Part shown: positions 7,840 to 14,106 of the stretch, piece after piece
Numbering within the stretch: position 1 is the stretch's first letter
Layout of the letters: the number at the start of each line of letters is the position of its first letter
NCBI GenBank assembly: GCA_031274565.1
Contig: JAISPY010000038.1
Coordinates: 1 to 20,641, forward strand
From: Treponema sp.
GTDB taxonomy: Bacteria > Spirochaetota > Spirochaetia > Treponematales > Breznakiellaceae
Direction of reading: 5' to 3'
Length of the DNA: 20,641 nucleotides
Made by a program: the position numbers and the translations under genes
The notes under the pieces: generated by a model
The model's database searches: none
The model's input: the letters and a program-made list of their open reading frames with translations, nothing else
What the model was told of the DNA's origin: nothing

Positions 7840-8007
7840 TCACTTGAAATCCGAAGGCCGCCGTTCCAAACGTTTACATTTCTCACATTCCGCGACATTT
7901 TTAACCTTACCCTTTTCAAAGAGGGTTTTCATTTTAATTTCTCCGCCGCAGGAACAAAAGAATTTCTGGGTAGTGCTGGAAGTACGGGAATTCTTACTCT
8001 GAGCCAT
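7840..8007 (-). CDS. Small zinc-ribbon protein, 55 residues, unrecognised
   Basis: A short frame, likely real. It begins ATGGCTCAG at 8007 after AGGAGA (seven bases upstream) and ends TGA at 7840-7842. The protein starts MAQSKNSRTSSTTQKFF and has four cysteines, Cys18 and Cys20 (CSCGG) and Cys41 and Cys44 (CEKC), the CxC...CxxC arrangement of a zinc ribbon. It is Lys/Arg-rich (tail KCKRLERRPSDFK), which suggests nucleic-acid or ribosome contact. The cysteine spacing resembles L31 and L33-type ribosomal proteins, but I do not recognise it as any known ribosomal protein. It sits directly upstream of rpsT behind a structured leader and probably shares its transcript, so a role in translation is a reasonable inference. 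Confidence 0.82.
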   Translation of the reverse strand: MAQSKNSRTSSTTQKFFCSCGGEIKMKTLFEKGKVKNVAECEKCKRLERRPSDFK

Positions 8008-8042
8008 AGAAGCATCTCCTCGCCTTTAATGACGTTTGCTTT

Positions 8043-8095
8043 GAGATGGTTCCAAAATCGGTTATTGCGGACCTATGGTCCGATGGAACCATCTC
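8043..8095. repeat. Hairpin 1 of the leader upstream of the zinc-ribbon gene
   Basis: GAGATGGTTCC (8043-8053) pairs with GGAACCATCTC (8085-8095). The stem continues after three unpaired A's with ATCGG (8057-8061) against CCGAT (8080-8084). An alternative inner stem is GGACC/GGTCC at 8069-8073 and 8077-8081. Its 5' arm shares the 12-mer GGTTCCAAAATC with hairpin 3. It lies about 35 bp before the zinc-ribbon start codon. Confidence 0.7.
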
Positions 8096-8097
8096 TT

Positions 8098-8130
8098 GCA
8101 GTTTTTCAGGCTAAAGCCTTACAAAACTGC
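8098..8130. repeat. Hairpin 2 of the leader; terminator-like on the plus strand
   Basis: GCAGTTTT (8098-8105) pairs with AAAACTGC (8123-8130), with an inner AGGC/GCCT stem around TAAA. On the plus strand it is followed by TGTTTTT (8131-8137), so it could end a plus-strand transcript, but no plus-strand gene feeds it. On the minus strand, where the genes are, no T-run follows, so it is better read as leader structure. Confidence 0.6.
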
Positions 8131-8144
8131 TGTTTTTATAAGTT

Positions 8145-8175
8145 GCGGTTCCAAAATCTGACCGTTTGGAACTGC
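8145..8175. repeat. Hairpin 3 of the leader
   Basis: GCGGTTCCAAA (8145-8155) pairs with TTTGGAACTGC (8165-8175) over 11 positions including one G-T pair, with a nine-base loop. The 12-mer GGTTCCAAAATC at 8147-8158 recurs exactly at 8048-8059 in hairpin 1, so arms of the two hairpins could exchange partners. Confidence 0.65.
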
Positions 8176-8190
8176 CTCAAGTATTTATAA

Positions 8191-8220
8191 AAAATACTAT
8201 AAAGGTACGCTGCTTGTCAA
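8191..8220 (-). promoter_or_regulatory. Predicted promoter of the zinc-ribbon / rpsT transcript
   Basis: A perfect TTGACA (8220-8215 on the minus strand) is followed at 18 bp by TATTTT (8196-8191), four of six consensus bases. Transcription would begin near 8184, giving a leader of about 177 nt containing hairpins 3, 2 and 1 in that order. The -10 overlaps a dyad, AGTATTT/AAATACT at 8180-8186 and 8192-8198, which could be an operator. Confidence 0.5.
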
Positions 8221-8302
8221 TCGGCCCGGCGCTTTTTCCTTGGGCCACAGCCGATGCTTAGGACCCGCGCAAATTCCCCCAGGATTCCCCTGGCGTCGGG
8301 GT

Positions 8303-8656
8303 TTACAACTGGTACAGATAGGACAGAAGTGTTTCTTTCCATGCTCCTGACTTGAGGATATGGGCTTTAATTCCTAAAGCCTTCAAGCCGTACTCTTCTG
8401 TCTCTGAAGTATTTGAAGTAAGCACAATAATAGGGATCTGGTAAGAAGCGATGATGATTTTTTTAATAAATTTCCAGCCATTCATATCGGAAAGAACCAT
8501 ACCCGTAATGACCAAAGAAACATCCTTTTGGGTAATAGCTCGCAATGCCTCGCTTCCATCGGCAAAACTTTCACCGAGAAATCCATGTTCCGCAAGAAAG
8601 GTCTTCATTAATTTTCTGAAGAACATGCTATTATCCGCATGAATAATCGTTTTCAT
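8303..8656 (-). CDS. Single-domain receiver lacking the phosphoacceptor aspartate
   Basis: 117 residues, one CheY-like receiver with no output domain. The fold markers are present: IIHADNS in place of the usual xxVDDS, IVLTSN with Ser81, and Lys102 (HILKSG). The acidic pocket keeps Asp8 but the second Asp is Asn9, and the phosphoacceptor position in LVITGMVLSDMNG is Gly52 (codon GGT), one base away from an Asp codon. Aspartyl phosphorylation is therefore not expected; such pseudo-receivers usually work by protein contact. A GGAG Shine-Dalgarno lies five or six bases before ATG 8656. It is 95 bp after the helical-repeat gene and seems to have its own promoter. Partner unknown. Confidence 0.85.
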   Translation of the reverse strand: MKTIIHADNSMFFRKLMKTFLAEHGFLGESFADGSEALRAITQKDVSLVITGMVLSDMNGWKFIKKIIIASYQIPIIVLTSNTSETEEYGLKALGIKAHILKSGAWKETLLSYLYQL

Positions 8657-8677
8657 TAACTGCTCCTCACCATGGCA

Positions 8678-8683
8678 ATTATA
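8678..8683 (-). promoter_or_regulatory. Possible -10 element of the single-domain receiver gene
   Basis: A perfect TATAAT on the minus strand at 8683-8678, about 22 bases before the start codon, with the Shine-Dalgarno between. No recognisable -35 is found at 16-18 bp, so the call is weak. The 95-bp gap to the upstream gene leaves room for a separate promoter. Confidence 0.3.
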
Positions 8684-8751
8684 GTTTTCTAAAAAATAGC
8701 CGCTTACGCTTCCCGGTTGCTCCTGTTTGCCGCTAACCCCTCAAAATACTA

Positions 8752-9870
8752 TCAGGGCATTTTTACCGCTTGTTCCACAAAAGGACTTCGTAACTGGAGA
8801 TTCGCCCTGCCCCGCCATTCACCTGCATCAGCACAGCCGCTCAAAAAGATCCAAAACCGCCGGGCAGGAATTACCTTACCGTCCGCATACAGCGCTGCCC
8901 CCAGATAATAGAGGGTTTTGAAGTATTCAGCATCGTCCATATAGTCCCCTAAAACCGGACGCTTCATGGCTTGACTCAGCAGGTTCTCCAGGGTGGTAAA
9001 GGTAAAATCATACTGGTTACGGATTACTTCCTCGATCACGATGGTATTCTGAATCAAAAATGAAAACATGAGATGTTCCGTCGCCCGGTTGTGCCGGCCT
9101 GAAGCGTAGTAATACAAGCCTAAAAGTCGATGGGCCCGCTCTACCGTGGTATAGTTATACCGATAAATCGTTAAAAAACGGCTGATACCGTCGTTTTCCA
9201 AGACCTTCGTCATAGCGCTTTTCGTCGTACCGCTCACTTCCCCGGACCATAGGGTATCCTGCTCAAGGATCTCCAGAAGCCGCTTCTCCATCTCAGGATA
9301 ATCTTGCCTAATGGTAAGAATATCAATGATCTTATATAAAATTGTTATATCAAAACGAGGGTTTTCCAGGAACGCCCGCTGTTCATGGGCCTTTTGATAC
9401 TGTCCCAAAGCCACTCCCAATTCTCCCTCGACCCGATAACTTTCTCCTATCCAATATTCCGCTTCAGGGTAATACTTGAGCCGCCCCAACGCTTCCAATG
9501 CCTTCGTAGCGGACCCTTCCAGAGATGACCGGGGCACCCGAAAATATAACTCCCGCAGGGCGGCAGCGGCATTTACATGATACCGTTCGGCAATATACGG
9601 CTCGATTCTCTCCAGCGAATCCCCTAACAGACGCACCTCATGAATAGATAACAGATCAATCAGATCCCGTTCCATCCGGGTATACATCGTCCGGCGATCC
9701 CTCCGGGCATCCTCAAAGGCTAAGAGGGCATTCCCATAGTCCCCTTTTCTGAACAGCACTTTTCCCCGTTCAAGACTGAACCAATAGGGACGCTCGGTTT
9801 GTCTTTGCGCCCATCCCAAGACGCCGCAGAGAACCAGCACCCAAAACCCTAAAACCCGCTCTTTTCTCAT
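8752..9870 (-). CDS. Exported TPR-like helical-repeat protein, unknown function
   Basis: 372 residues. Residues 1-21 form a signal peptide (basic MRKER, then hydrophobic FWVLVLCGVL, cleavage after GWA). No lipobox cysteine is at the cleavage point, so it is likely periplasmic rather than a lipoprotein. The mature part is almost wholly helical, with TPR-like pairs: GKVLFRKGDYGNALLAFEDA near 36-55, the AEYWIGESYRVEGELGVALGQY region near 137-160, and ALYADGKVIPARRFWIF near the C-terminus. It starts 6 nt after ispG and is probably co-transcribed. I recall a hypothetical gene next to gcpE/ispG in Treponema pallidum that may be the counterpart, but cannot confirm it. TPR proteins usually act as assembly platforms; no specific role can be given. 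Confidence 0.8.
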   Translation of the reverse strand: MRKERVLGFWVLVLCGVLGWAQRQTERPYWFSLERGKVLFRKGDYGNALLAFEDARRDRRTMYTRMERDLIDLLSIHEVRLLGDSLERIEPYIAERYHVNAAAALRELYFRVPRSSLEGSATKALEALGRLKYYPEAEYWIGESYRVEGELGVALGQYQKAHEQRAFLENPRFDITILYKIIDILTIRQDYPEMEKRLLEILEQDTLWSGEVSGTTKSAMTKVLENDGISRFLTIYRYNYTTVERAHRLLGLYYYASGRHNRATEHLMFSFLIQNTIVIEEVIRNQYDFTFTTLENLLSQAMKRPVLGDYMDDAEYFKTLYYLGAALYADGKVIPARRFWIFLSGCADAGEWRGRANLQLRSPFVEQAVKMP

Positions 9871-9876
9871 TTTTTT

Positions 9877-11007
9877 TCACTTTTGCTCCGCATGATACAA
9901 CCGTTCCAGTTCTTCCTCAAAGGCGGCATCCGCCGTATCCGCCGCAAGGGTCCTCACCACCTTCCCCTGCCGGAATAAAAACACCTGGTTTCCCAGCCCG
10001 GTGATACCCAAGTCCGCATGCCGGGCCTCCTCAGGACCGTTGACCGCACATCCCATCACCGCAATGGTAAGCTCCTTGTCCACGGCATATAAGCGCGTTT
10101 GCCATCGTTCGGTGAACCCATGGGTGTCGAAGCTGTTTCTGCCACACCGGGGACAGGAAACCAGGGTAACCCCCTTACGGGTCTTTTTCTTGCCGGTACC
10201 CGGCCCCAGGGTCCCCAGGATCTCCCTCCCGGCAATGATCTCCCGCTCCATGGTATCCGAAAGGGATACCCGAATCGTATCCCCAATCCCCTCTGAAAGC
10301 AGCGTATGGAGGGCCAGGGTATTCCGTACTACCCCTGGAATGAGGGGTCCTGCCTCGGTAACGCCGATATGGAGGGGTACATCGGTACGCTCCGCCAACA
10401 GCCGGTTCGCCTTAATAGTATCGGCCACCGAGGAGGCTTTCATTGAGACCAGAACCTGAGGAAAATCACTTTCCCGCAGGAGGTCCAATTCCCGCTCTGC
10501 CACCTGCACCAGCGCCTCCCCCCGATCAAGACTGCCTGCTGCCACGGAATGCCGGAGATCCCGGGGAAGGCTCCCAGCGTTCACCCCTATTCGTATCGGG
10601 ACCCCCTTAAGCGCGGCTTTCCTCAGCACCTGCTCCACTTTTTCACGACTGCCGATGTTGCCGGGATTGATACGGATCTTGGCAATGGGAAAATCAAGGC
10701 ACCGCAAGGCTAGGGTATAATCAAAGTGAATATCCGCCACAAGGGGCATAGAAACCATGGTTGCCAGGTTTCCCAATACCTCTGCAGCCTCCCTATCAGG
10801 CACCGCAAACCTAAGCAAGCCGCACCCTATCGCTCCCAGGGTCTTGATCCGGGCACATATCCTTTCTCCCGCATTTCCCGTGAGATCAGAAAAAGAAAGG
10901 CAGTCCTTCCACATGGTCTGGATAACCACCGGGAAAGTACCGCCGAGCATGACCGGTTCAACAGCGCCAAACCCGCCAATTTTGATTACCCGTGTAGTAT
11001 GACCCAT
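9877..11007 (-). CDS. ispG: 4-hydroxy-3-methylbut-2-en-1-yl diphosphate synthase (flavodoxin/ferredoxin), IspG/GcpE
   Basis: Reductive dehydration of MEcPP to HMBPP in the MEP isoprenoid pathway, using a 4Fe-4S cluster; cytosolic. 376 residues from ATG 11007, a normal bacterial length without the insert of plant or chlamydial forms. The N-terminal TIM barrel has PLVADIHFDYTLAL, KIRINPGNIG and IRIGVNAGSLP. The C-terminal domain holds the cluster ligands Cys285 and Cys288 (CPRCGR) and Cys320 (MGCAVNGPEEA), with Glu326 nearby. The frame extends five codons upstream to TTG 11022; neither start has a good Shine-Dalgarno and ATG was preferred. It follows atpK by 51 nt with no obvious terminator between, so it may be read from the ATPase transcript. 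Confidence 0.95.
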   Translation of the reverse strand: MGHTTRVIKIGGFGAVEPVMLGGTFPVVIQTMWKDCLSFSDLTGNAGERICARIKTLGAIGCGLLRFAVPDREAAEVLGNLATMVSMPLVADIHFDYTLALRCLDFPIAKIRINPGNIGSREKVEQVLRKAALKGVPIRIGVNAGSLPRDLRHSVAAGSLDRGEALVQVAERELDLLRESDFPQVLVSMKASSVADTIKANRLLAERTDVPLHIGVTEAGPLIPGVVRNTLALHTLLSEGIGDTIRVSLSDTMEREIIAGREILGTLGPGTGKKKTRKGVTLVSCPRCGRNSFDTHGFTERWQTRLYAVDKELTIAVMGCAVNGPEEARHADLGITGLGNQVFLFRQGKVVRTLAADTADAAFEEELERLYHAEQK

Positions 11008-11058
11008 CCGTTTAAGCGCCAAAGTCCGATAAACGGTACCGATCTACTCGATGCACCC

Positions 11059-11490
11059 TTAATATTTGCTCACCAGCGTCAGGGAAAATACCATCACGAA
11101 AAGGGCCACGGTTTCAATAAGACCCACCACCAGGATGTAATTACCAAAACCCTGTGGGGTTTCCCCGTAGGCATCGGAAGCGCAGGCGCTGCATTTACCC
11201 TGGTATAAAGCCGAAACTCCCATGGCAAGCCCTGCAAATACCCCAATAACTAATTGCGCCATGGGGTTACTATTGATATCCGCCAGACTATTCATCAGAA
11301 TGAACCCATAGATGGTCTGGGTCAATGGCGCGCCTGCAAAAGCTGCCAGGATAAAAGGCACCGGTTTATTCTGGATAAAACATTTCTTCCATGCACCGAT
11401 GGCAGACATACCCGCAGCGCCCGCTCCCAAGGCAGAACCAAGGGCGGCAAGACCAAGACAGGCAGCAACTCCAATCAATCCAATATTCAT
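11059..11490 (-). CDS. atpK: V-type ATPase proteolipid (K / c) subunit
   Basis: Membrane rotor ring subunit, 143 residues with four hydrophobic segments arranged as two hairpins: GLIGVAACLGLAALGSALGA, FILAAFAGAPLTQTIYGFIL, QLVIGVFAGLAMGVSALY and NYILVVGLIETVALFVMVF. Only the second hairpin has the ion-binding carboxylate, Glu126 (LIETVAL). Thr57-Gln58 (PLTQTIYGF) and Gln97 (LYQGK) match the Na+-ligand positions known from Enterococcus hirae NtpK (Thr64, Gln65, Gln110, Glu139), so Na+ coupling is likely (inference). Start ATG 11490 has AAGGAG five bases upstream. It is separated from atpI by 196 bp containing a perfect palindrome, unlike the other tight junctions of this operon; ring subunits are needed in about ten copies per complex. 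Confidence 0.95.
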   Translation of the reverse strand: MNIGLIGVAACLGLAALGSALGAGAAGMSAIGAWKKCFIQNKPVPFILAAFAGAPLTQTIYGFILMNSLADINSNPMAQLVIGVFAGLAMGVSALYQGKCSACASDAYGETPQGFGNYILVVGLIETVALFVMVFSLTLVSKY

Positions 11491-11508
11491 ATATGCTCCT
11501 TAATTTTG

Positions 11509-11538
11509 TTTGTTAGATAAATGAATTTATCTAACAAA
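11509..11538. repeat. Perfect palindrome before the atpK ribosome binding site
   Basis: TTTGTTAGATAAAT (11509-11522) is repeated exactly in inverse as ATTTATCTAACAAA (11525-11538) around a two-base centre. In the atpK transcript it would fold into a 13-bp stem with a four-base loop ending seven bases before AAGGAG. No T-run follows on either strand, so it does not look like a terminator. It may be an operator or an mRNA processing/stability element. Confidence 0.85.
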
Positions 11539-11555
11539 TGATTAACCATCGGAAA

Positions 11556-11584
11556 ATTCGGAATACGCGTAGCCTCTTCCGAAT
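11556..11584. repeat. Second inverted repeat in the atpI-atpK gap
   Basis: ATTCGGAA (11556-11563) and TTCCGAAT (11577-11584) form perfect 8-bp arms around 13 bases. It lies 17 bp from the larger palindrome. The rest of the 196-bp gap shows no gene and no clear promoter. Confidence 0.6.
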
Positions 11585-11686
11585 CATAGCTCCTTTGGAC
11601 TCCCTTTCCGAACCCAGTTGCACCGGCTCTTGAACACAGCCCTCATCCGCCCATAGGGGATCAAAACCGCTCAATCCCGTACCCCT

Positions 11687-13501
11687 TTACTCCGGAGACG
11701 CCTTATGTTTGAGCGCGAAGGGTGAATATGTGTAACCGGACCATTCCATACCAAGATGACCGGCATATTCCAATAAATTGAGCCGAACCCCATGAACTAC
11801 CACGGAAAGGGCATTCATGGCTAGGTTAAGCCCATGACCAAACAGGAGGATGAGTCCTCCCCCAATGATGCGGGCCGGACCCGAAGGGAGACCCCCCGCC
11901 ATACTGTTAAAGCTGTTCGCTATAGCGGCTCCTGCAAGACCAACCGCGAAAAGGCGGATATAACTGATAATATCCGAGAAACTCGATACGGCGCTCAAAA
12001 AGGTGGGCAATACGTTTGCAAAACTCTTGCCTATATTTTTAAGGAAATTTCCCCCCTTCTGTTCCGCAAAGATGAAAAAGGTCCCCAGCCCGCCTCCAAT
12101 AAGATAGAAGGCAAAAGAAGGAATCGGAAATTCCGTCCGGGACAACACCAGATTCAACACCAGAAAATAGAGACCTACCACCATACCAAGCCAGCCAAGC
12201 TGGGCTATGGCGGTAAGGGAGGGGAATGCCTTCTTGATATTCTTGAGATGGGCCAGCGCAATCTGCCCCGCTCCAACCACGAAACACAGGTGTTTAATAT
12301 TCTGCTCCGAAGCAAGGAAGGGAACCTTGAGCGCCTCCAAGAACCCCGGAATATGCTGCATAGCAAACCACGAACCCGTCACGGTACCCCAGAGGATAGT
12401 TGCGAGGGAAAGCAAGCCTAACAAGCGGATCCCATCGGGAACCTTCCCGGTTTGTTTCGCGGATTTTATCCCGCAAATAAGGGCAATCACGAAGAGTACC
12501 GAGCCGTATCCCGCATCCCCAAAGATCATGGCGAAAAAGAAACTGAAAAAGAGCAGATAGGATAGGCTTATATCGTATTCCCGATACCCCGGGGTGGTTC
12601 CCAGGATTTTAAACAGGGGCTGAATCAGCCGCGTAAAGGCGTTGTTCTTCACCAAGGTCGGTGGGTTATCCGTCTCCTCGGGGTCCCGTACCGCCAAGGC
12701 CCAGCCGTTTTCCGCCGCCGCCCGCTTTAGAGTTCCCACCGCATACTCGGGCACATAACCGGTAAGCCAGGAAACGGTACATGCCCCGGGAACCGCTTCC
12801 GTCCGATCCATACTTACCCGGGCGGTCTCAAAGGCAATATCCTGGGCAAGCAGCTCGAGTTCCGCTTCAATACGCCCTCCCCGGCGGGCAAACTCAGCAA
12901 ATCGGGTCTCAATGGCCGCAAGCTTCCCCTGGATCGTCTCCATGATCCCCGCAAGCTCGTGAAGCGAATGTTCCGGCAGGGTAAAAGGCATTTCTCCGGC
13001 AATTTCTTTGCCCACACTCAGGCCATACACCACCGCCTTATCTTCAGCAAGCCGGATAAAGGGCTGATCCTTCCCCAGGGATGCATATACCTTGCGGGGG
13101 ATCTTATACGGAATAAGCACAACCCCCTGAGCCGCCAGATCGCGCAACGAAACAGGACTGAAATTCCCCCAGCTTTCAATGCGGCTCCGTTCTTTAATCG
13201 TAGCAAGCAACTGTTCCTGGAGGACCTTGCGCTCCTCCACCAGCGCCAAGACCTGCGTTACCAACTCCGCCCCATCCGACCCCTGCTTGGGCGCCCCTAC
13301 TTGCGAAGCACCCTGATAGGGCCGCAACAAGCCCAAGGCACTTTCAGCCTTGGCTTCCCGCTCCAGCAATGCGGAAAGCGTATCAGAGGTAACGGCTCGT
13401 TTCTCCAGATGCACTACCCCCAGTTCCCGCAACGTTTCCAGGGATGCTTCCCGGGTTTTATCCATCACCACCAGGGACACTTTCTTCATCGGTACAATCA
13501 T
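11687..13501 (-). CDS. atpI: V-type ATPase subunit I (a-type stator subunit)
   Basis: Membrane stator subunit that forms the ion half-channels against the K ring and anchors the peripheral stalk. 604 residues, a bacterial/archaeal length. Residues 1 to about 310 are soluble and charged with heptad-like helices (KKVSLVVMDKTREASLETLRELGVVHLEK opens the family N-terminus in two pieces either side of the turn). From about 325 there are seven or eight membrane helices. The essential arginine is Arg516 in SYIRLFAVGLAGA. The C-terminal helices carry HGLNLAMNALSVVVHGVRLN, the conserved end of the family. ATG 13501 overlaps the atpD stop as ATGA, indicating translational coupling; Met5 at 13489 is an alternative start. 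Confidence 0.95.
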   Translation of the reverse strand: MIVPMKKVSLVVMDKTREASLETLRELGVVHLEKRAVTSDTLSALLEREAKAESALGLLRPYQGASQVGAPKQGSDGAELVTQVLALVEERKVLQEQLLATIKERSRIESWGNFSPVSLRDLAAQGVVLIPYKIPRKVYASLGKDQPFIRLAEDKAVVYGLSVGKEIAGEMPFTLPEHSLHELAGIMETIQGKLAAIETRFAEFARRGGRIEAELELLAQDIAFETARVSMDRTEAVPGACTVSWLTGYVPEYAVGTLKRAAAENGWALAVRDPEETDNPPTLVKNNAFTRLIQPLFKILGTTPGYREYDISLSYLLFFSFFFAMIFGDAGYGSVLFVIALICGIKSAKQTGKVPDGIRLLGLLSLATILWGTVTGSWFAMQHIPGFLEALKVPFLASEQNIKHLCFVVGAGQIALAHLKNIKKAFPSLTAIAQLGWLGMVVGLYFLVLNLVLSRTEFPIPSFAFYLIGGGLGTFFIFAEQKGGNFLKNIGKSFANVLPTFLSAVSSFSDIISYIRLFAVGLAGAAIANSFNSMAGGLPSGPARIIGGGLILLFGHGLNLAMNALSVVVHGVRLNLLEYAGHLGMEWSGYTYSPFALKHKASPE

Positions 13502-14100
13502 TGGGCAACCCTCTCCATACCGCGCTTGGCGATCTTTCCCCTGACCACCGCGGAAGTCTGCTGATCCCCCAGATACACCCGGATCTTCTTGATATGCGCC
13601 TTAGTCTCGGGGATCATGATCTTCTCAAAAAGATTGACCCGCTGGGTGGTTACCCGCAATTCATGATCCAGTCGCTTCCGCTGCTCCTCCAGAACCTGGG
13701 CTTCCAAATCCAACAACAAAACCTGCTGCATCTTCGCCACCGCCTTATCGAGCCACAGAGGACTGCGGGCCAAATCATAAGGGGCGGTATAAAATTCAGC
13801 CCCATGAAACAGGGGAATAGCTACCCCCGCAATGTTTCCTTGACTCGTCGTAATACTCCGTATCTGAACCAGTTCCTCGGTAAAGAACCCGGTCTCACAA
13901 AACACCCCTATCCAGGGCTTAAAGGATTCGTCTACCTGATCCTTGGCCGCCAACAACGCTTTAATACGCAACTCAGTGGTTCTGATTTCCGCCTGAAGCT
14001 GCTGCTTCTTAAGCATCAAGGTCGGAAGATACCGCTGATACATCTTCAGGGCGTCTTTCTGCTTCTTGAGCTCATTTTTGGTCAGCTTGATCTTTGCCAT
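13498..14100 (-). CDS. atpD: V-type ATPase subunit D (central rotor shaft)
   Basis: Asymmetric shaft that turns inside the A3B3 head, 200 residues, normal for the family. Long N- and C-terminal helices suited to an antiparallel coiled coil: KLTKNELKKQKDALKMYQRY and LMLKKQQLQAEIRTTELRIK at the start, then RKRLDHELRVTTQRVNLFEK, MIPETKAHIKKIRVYLGD and the tail GKIAKRGMERVAQ. It begins 6 nt after atpB and its TGA overlaps the ATG of atpI. The partner subunit F, which normally attaches to D, is not encoded here. Confidence 0.95.
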   Translation of the reverse strand: MAKIKLTKNELKKQKDALKMYQRYLPTLMLKKQQLQAEIRTTELRIKALLAAKDQVDESFKPWIGVFCETGFFTEELVQIRSITTSQGNIAGVAIPLFHGAEFYTAPYDLARSPLWLDKAVAKMQQVLLLDLEAQVLEEQRKRLDHELRVTTQRVNLFEKIMIPETKAHIKKIRVYLGDQQTSAVVRGKIAKRGMERVAQ

Positions 14101-14106
14101 GTCTTA

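Noticed and set aside
8098..8137. Plus-strand intrinsic terminator
   Set aside because: Hairpin plus T-run is present, but no plus-strand gene lies upstream, and the minus-strand genes would read it without a T-run; treated as leader structure.
11509..11538. Fur- or PerR-type operator
   Set aside because: The AT-rich dyad looks superficially similar, but it has a two-base centre and 14-base arms rather than the 7-1-7 layout, so no regulator family was assigned.
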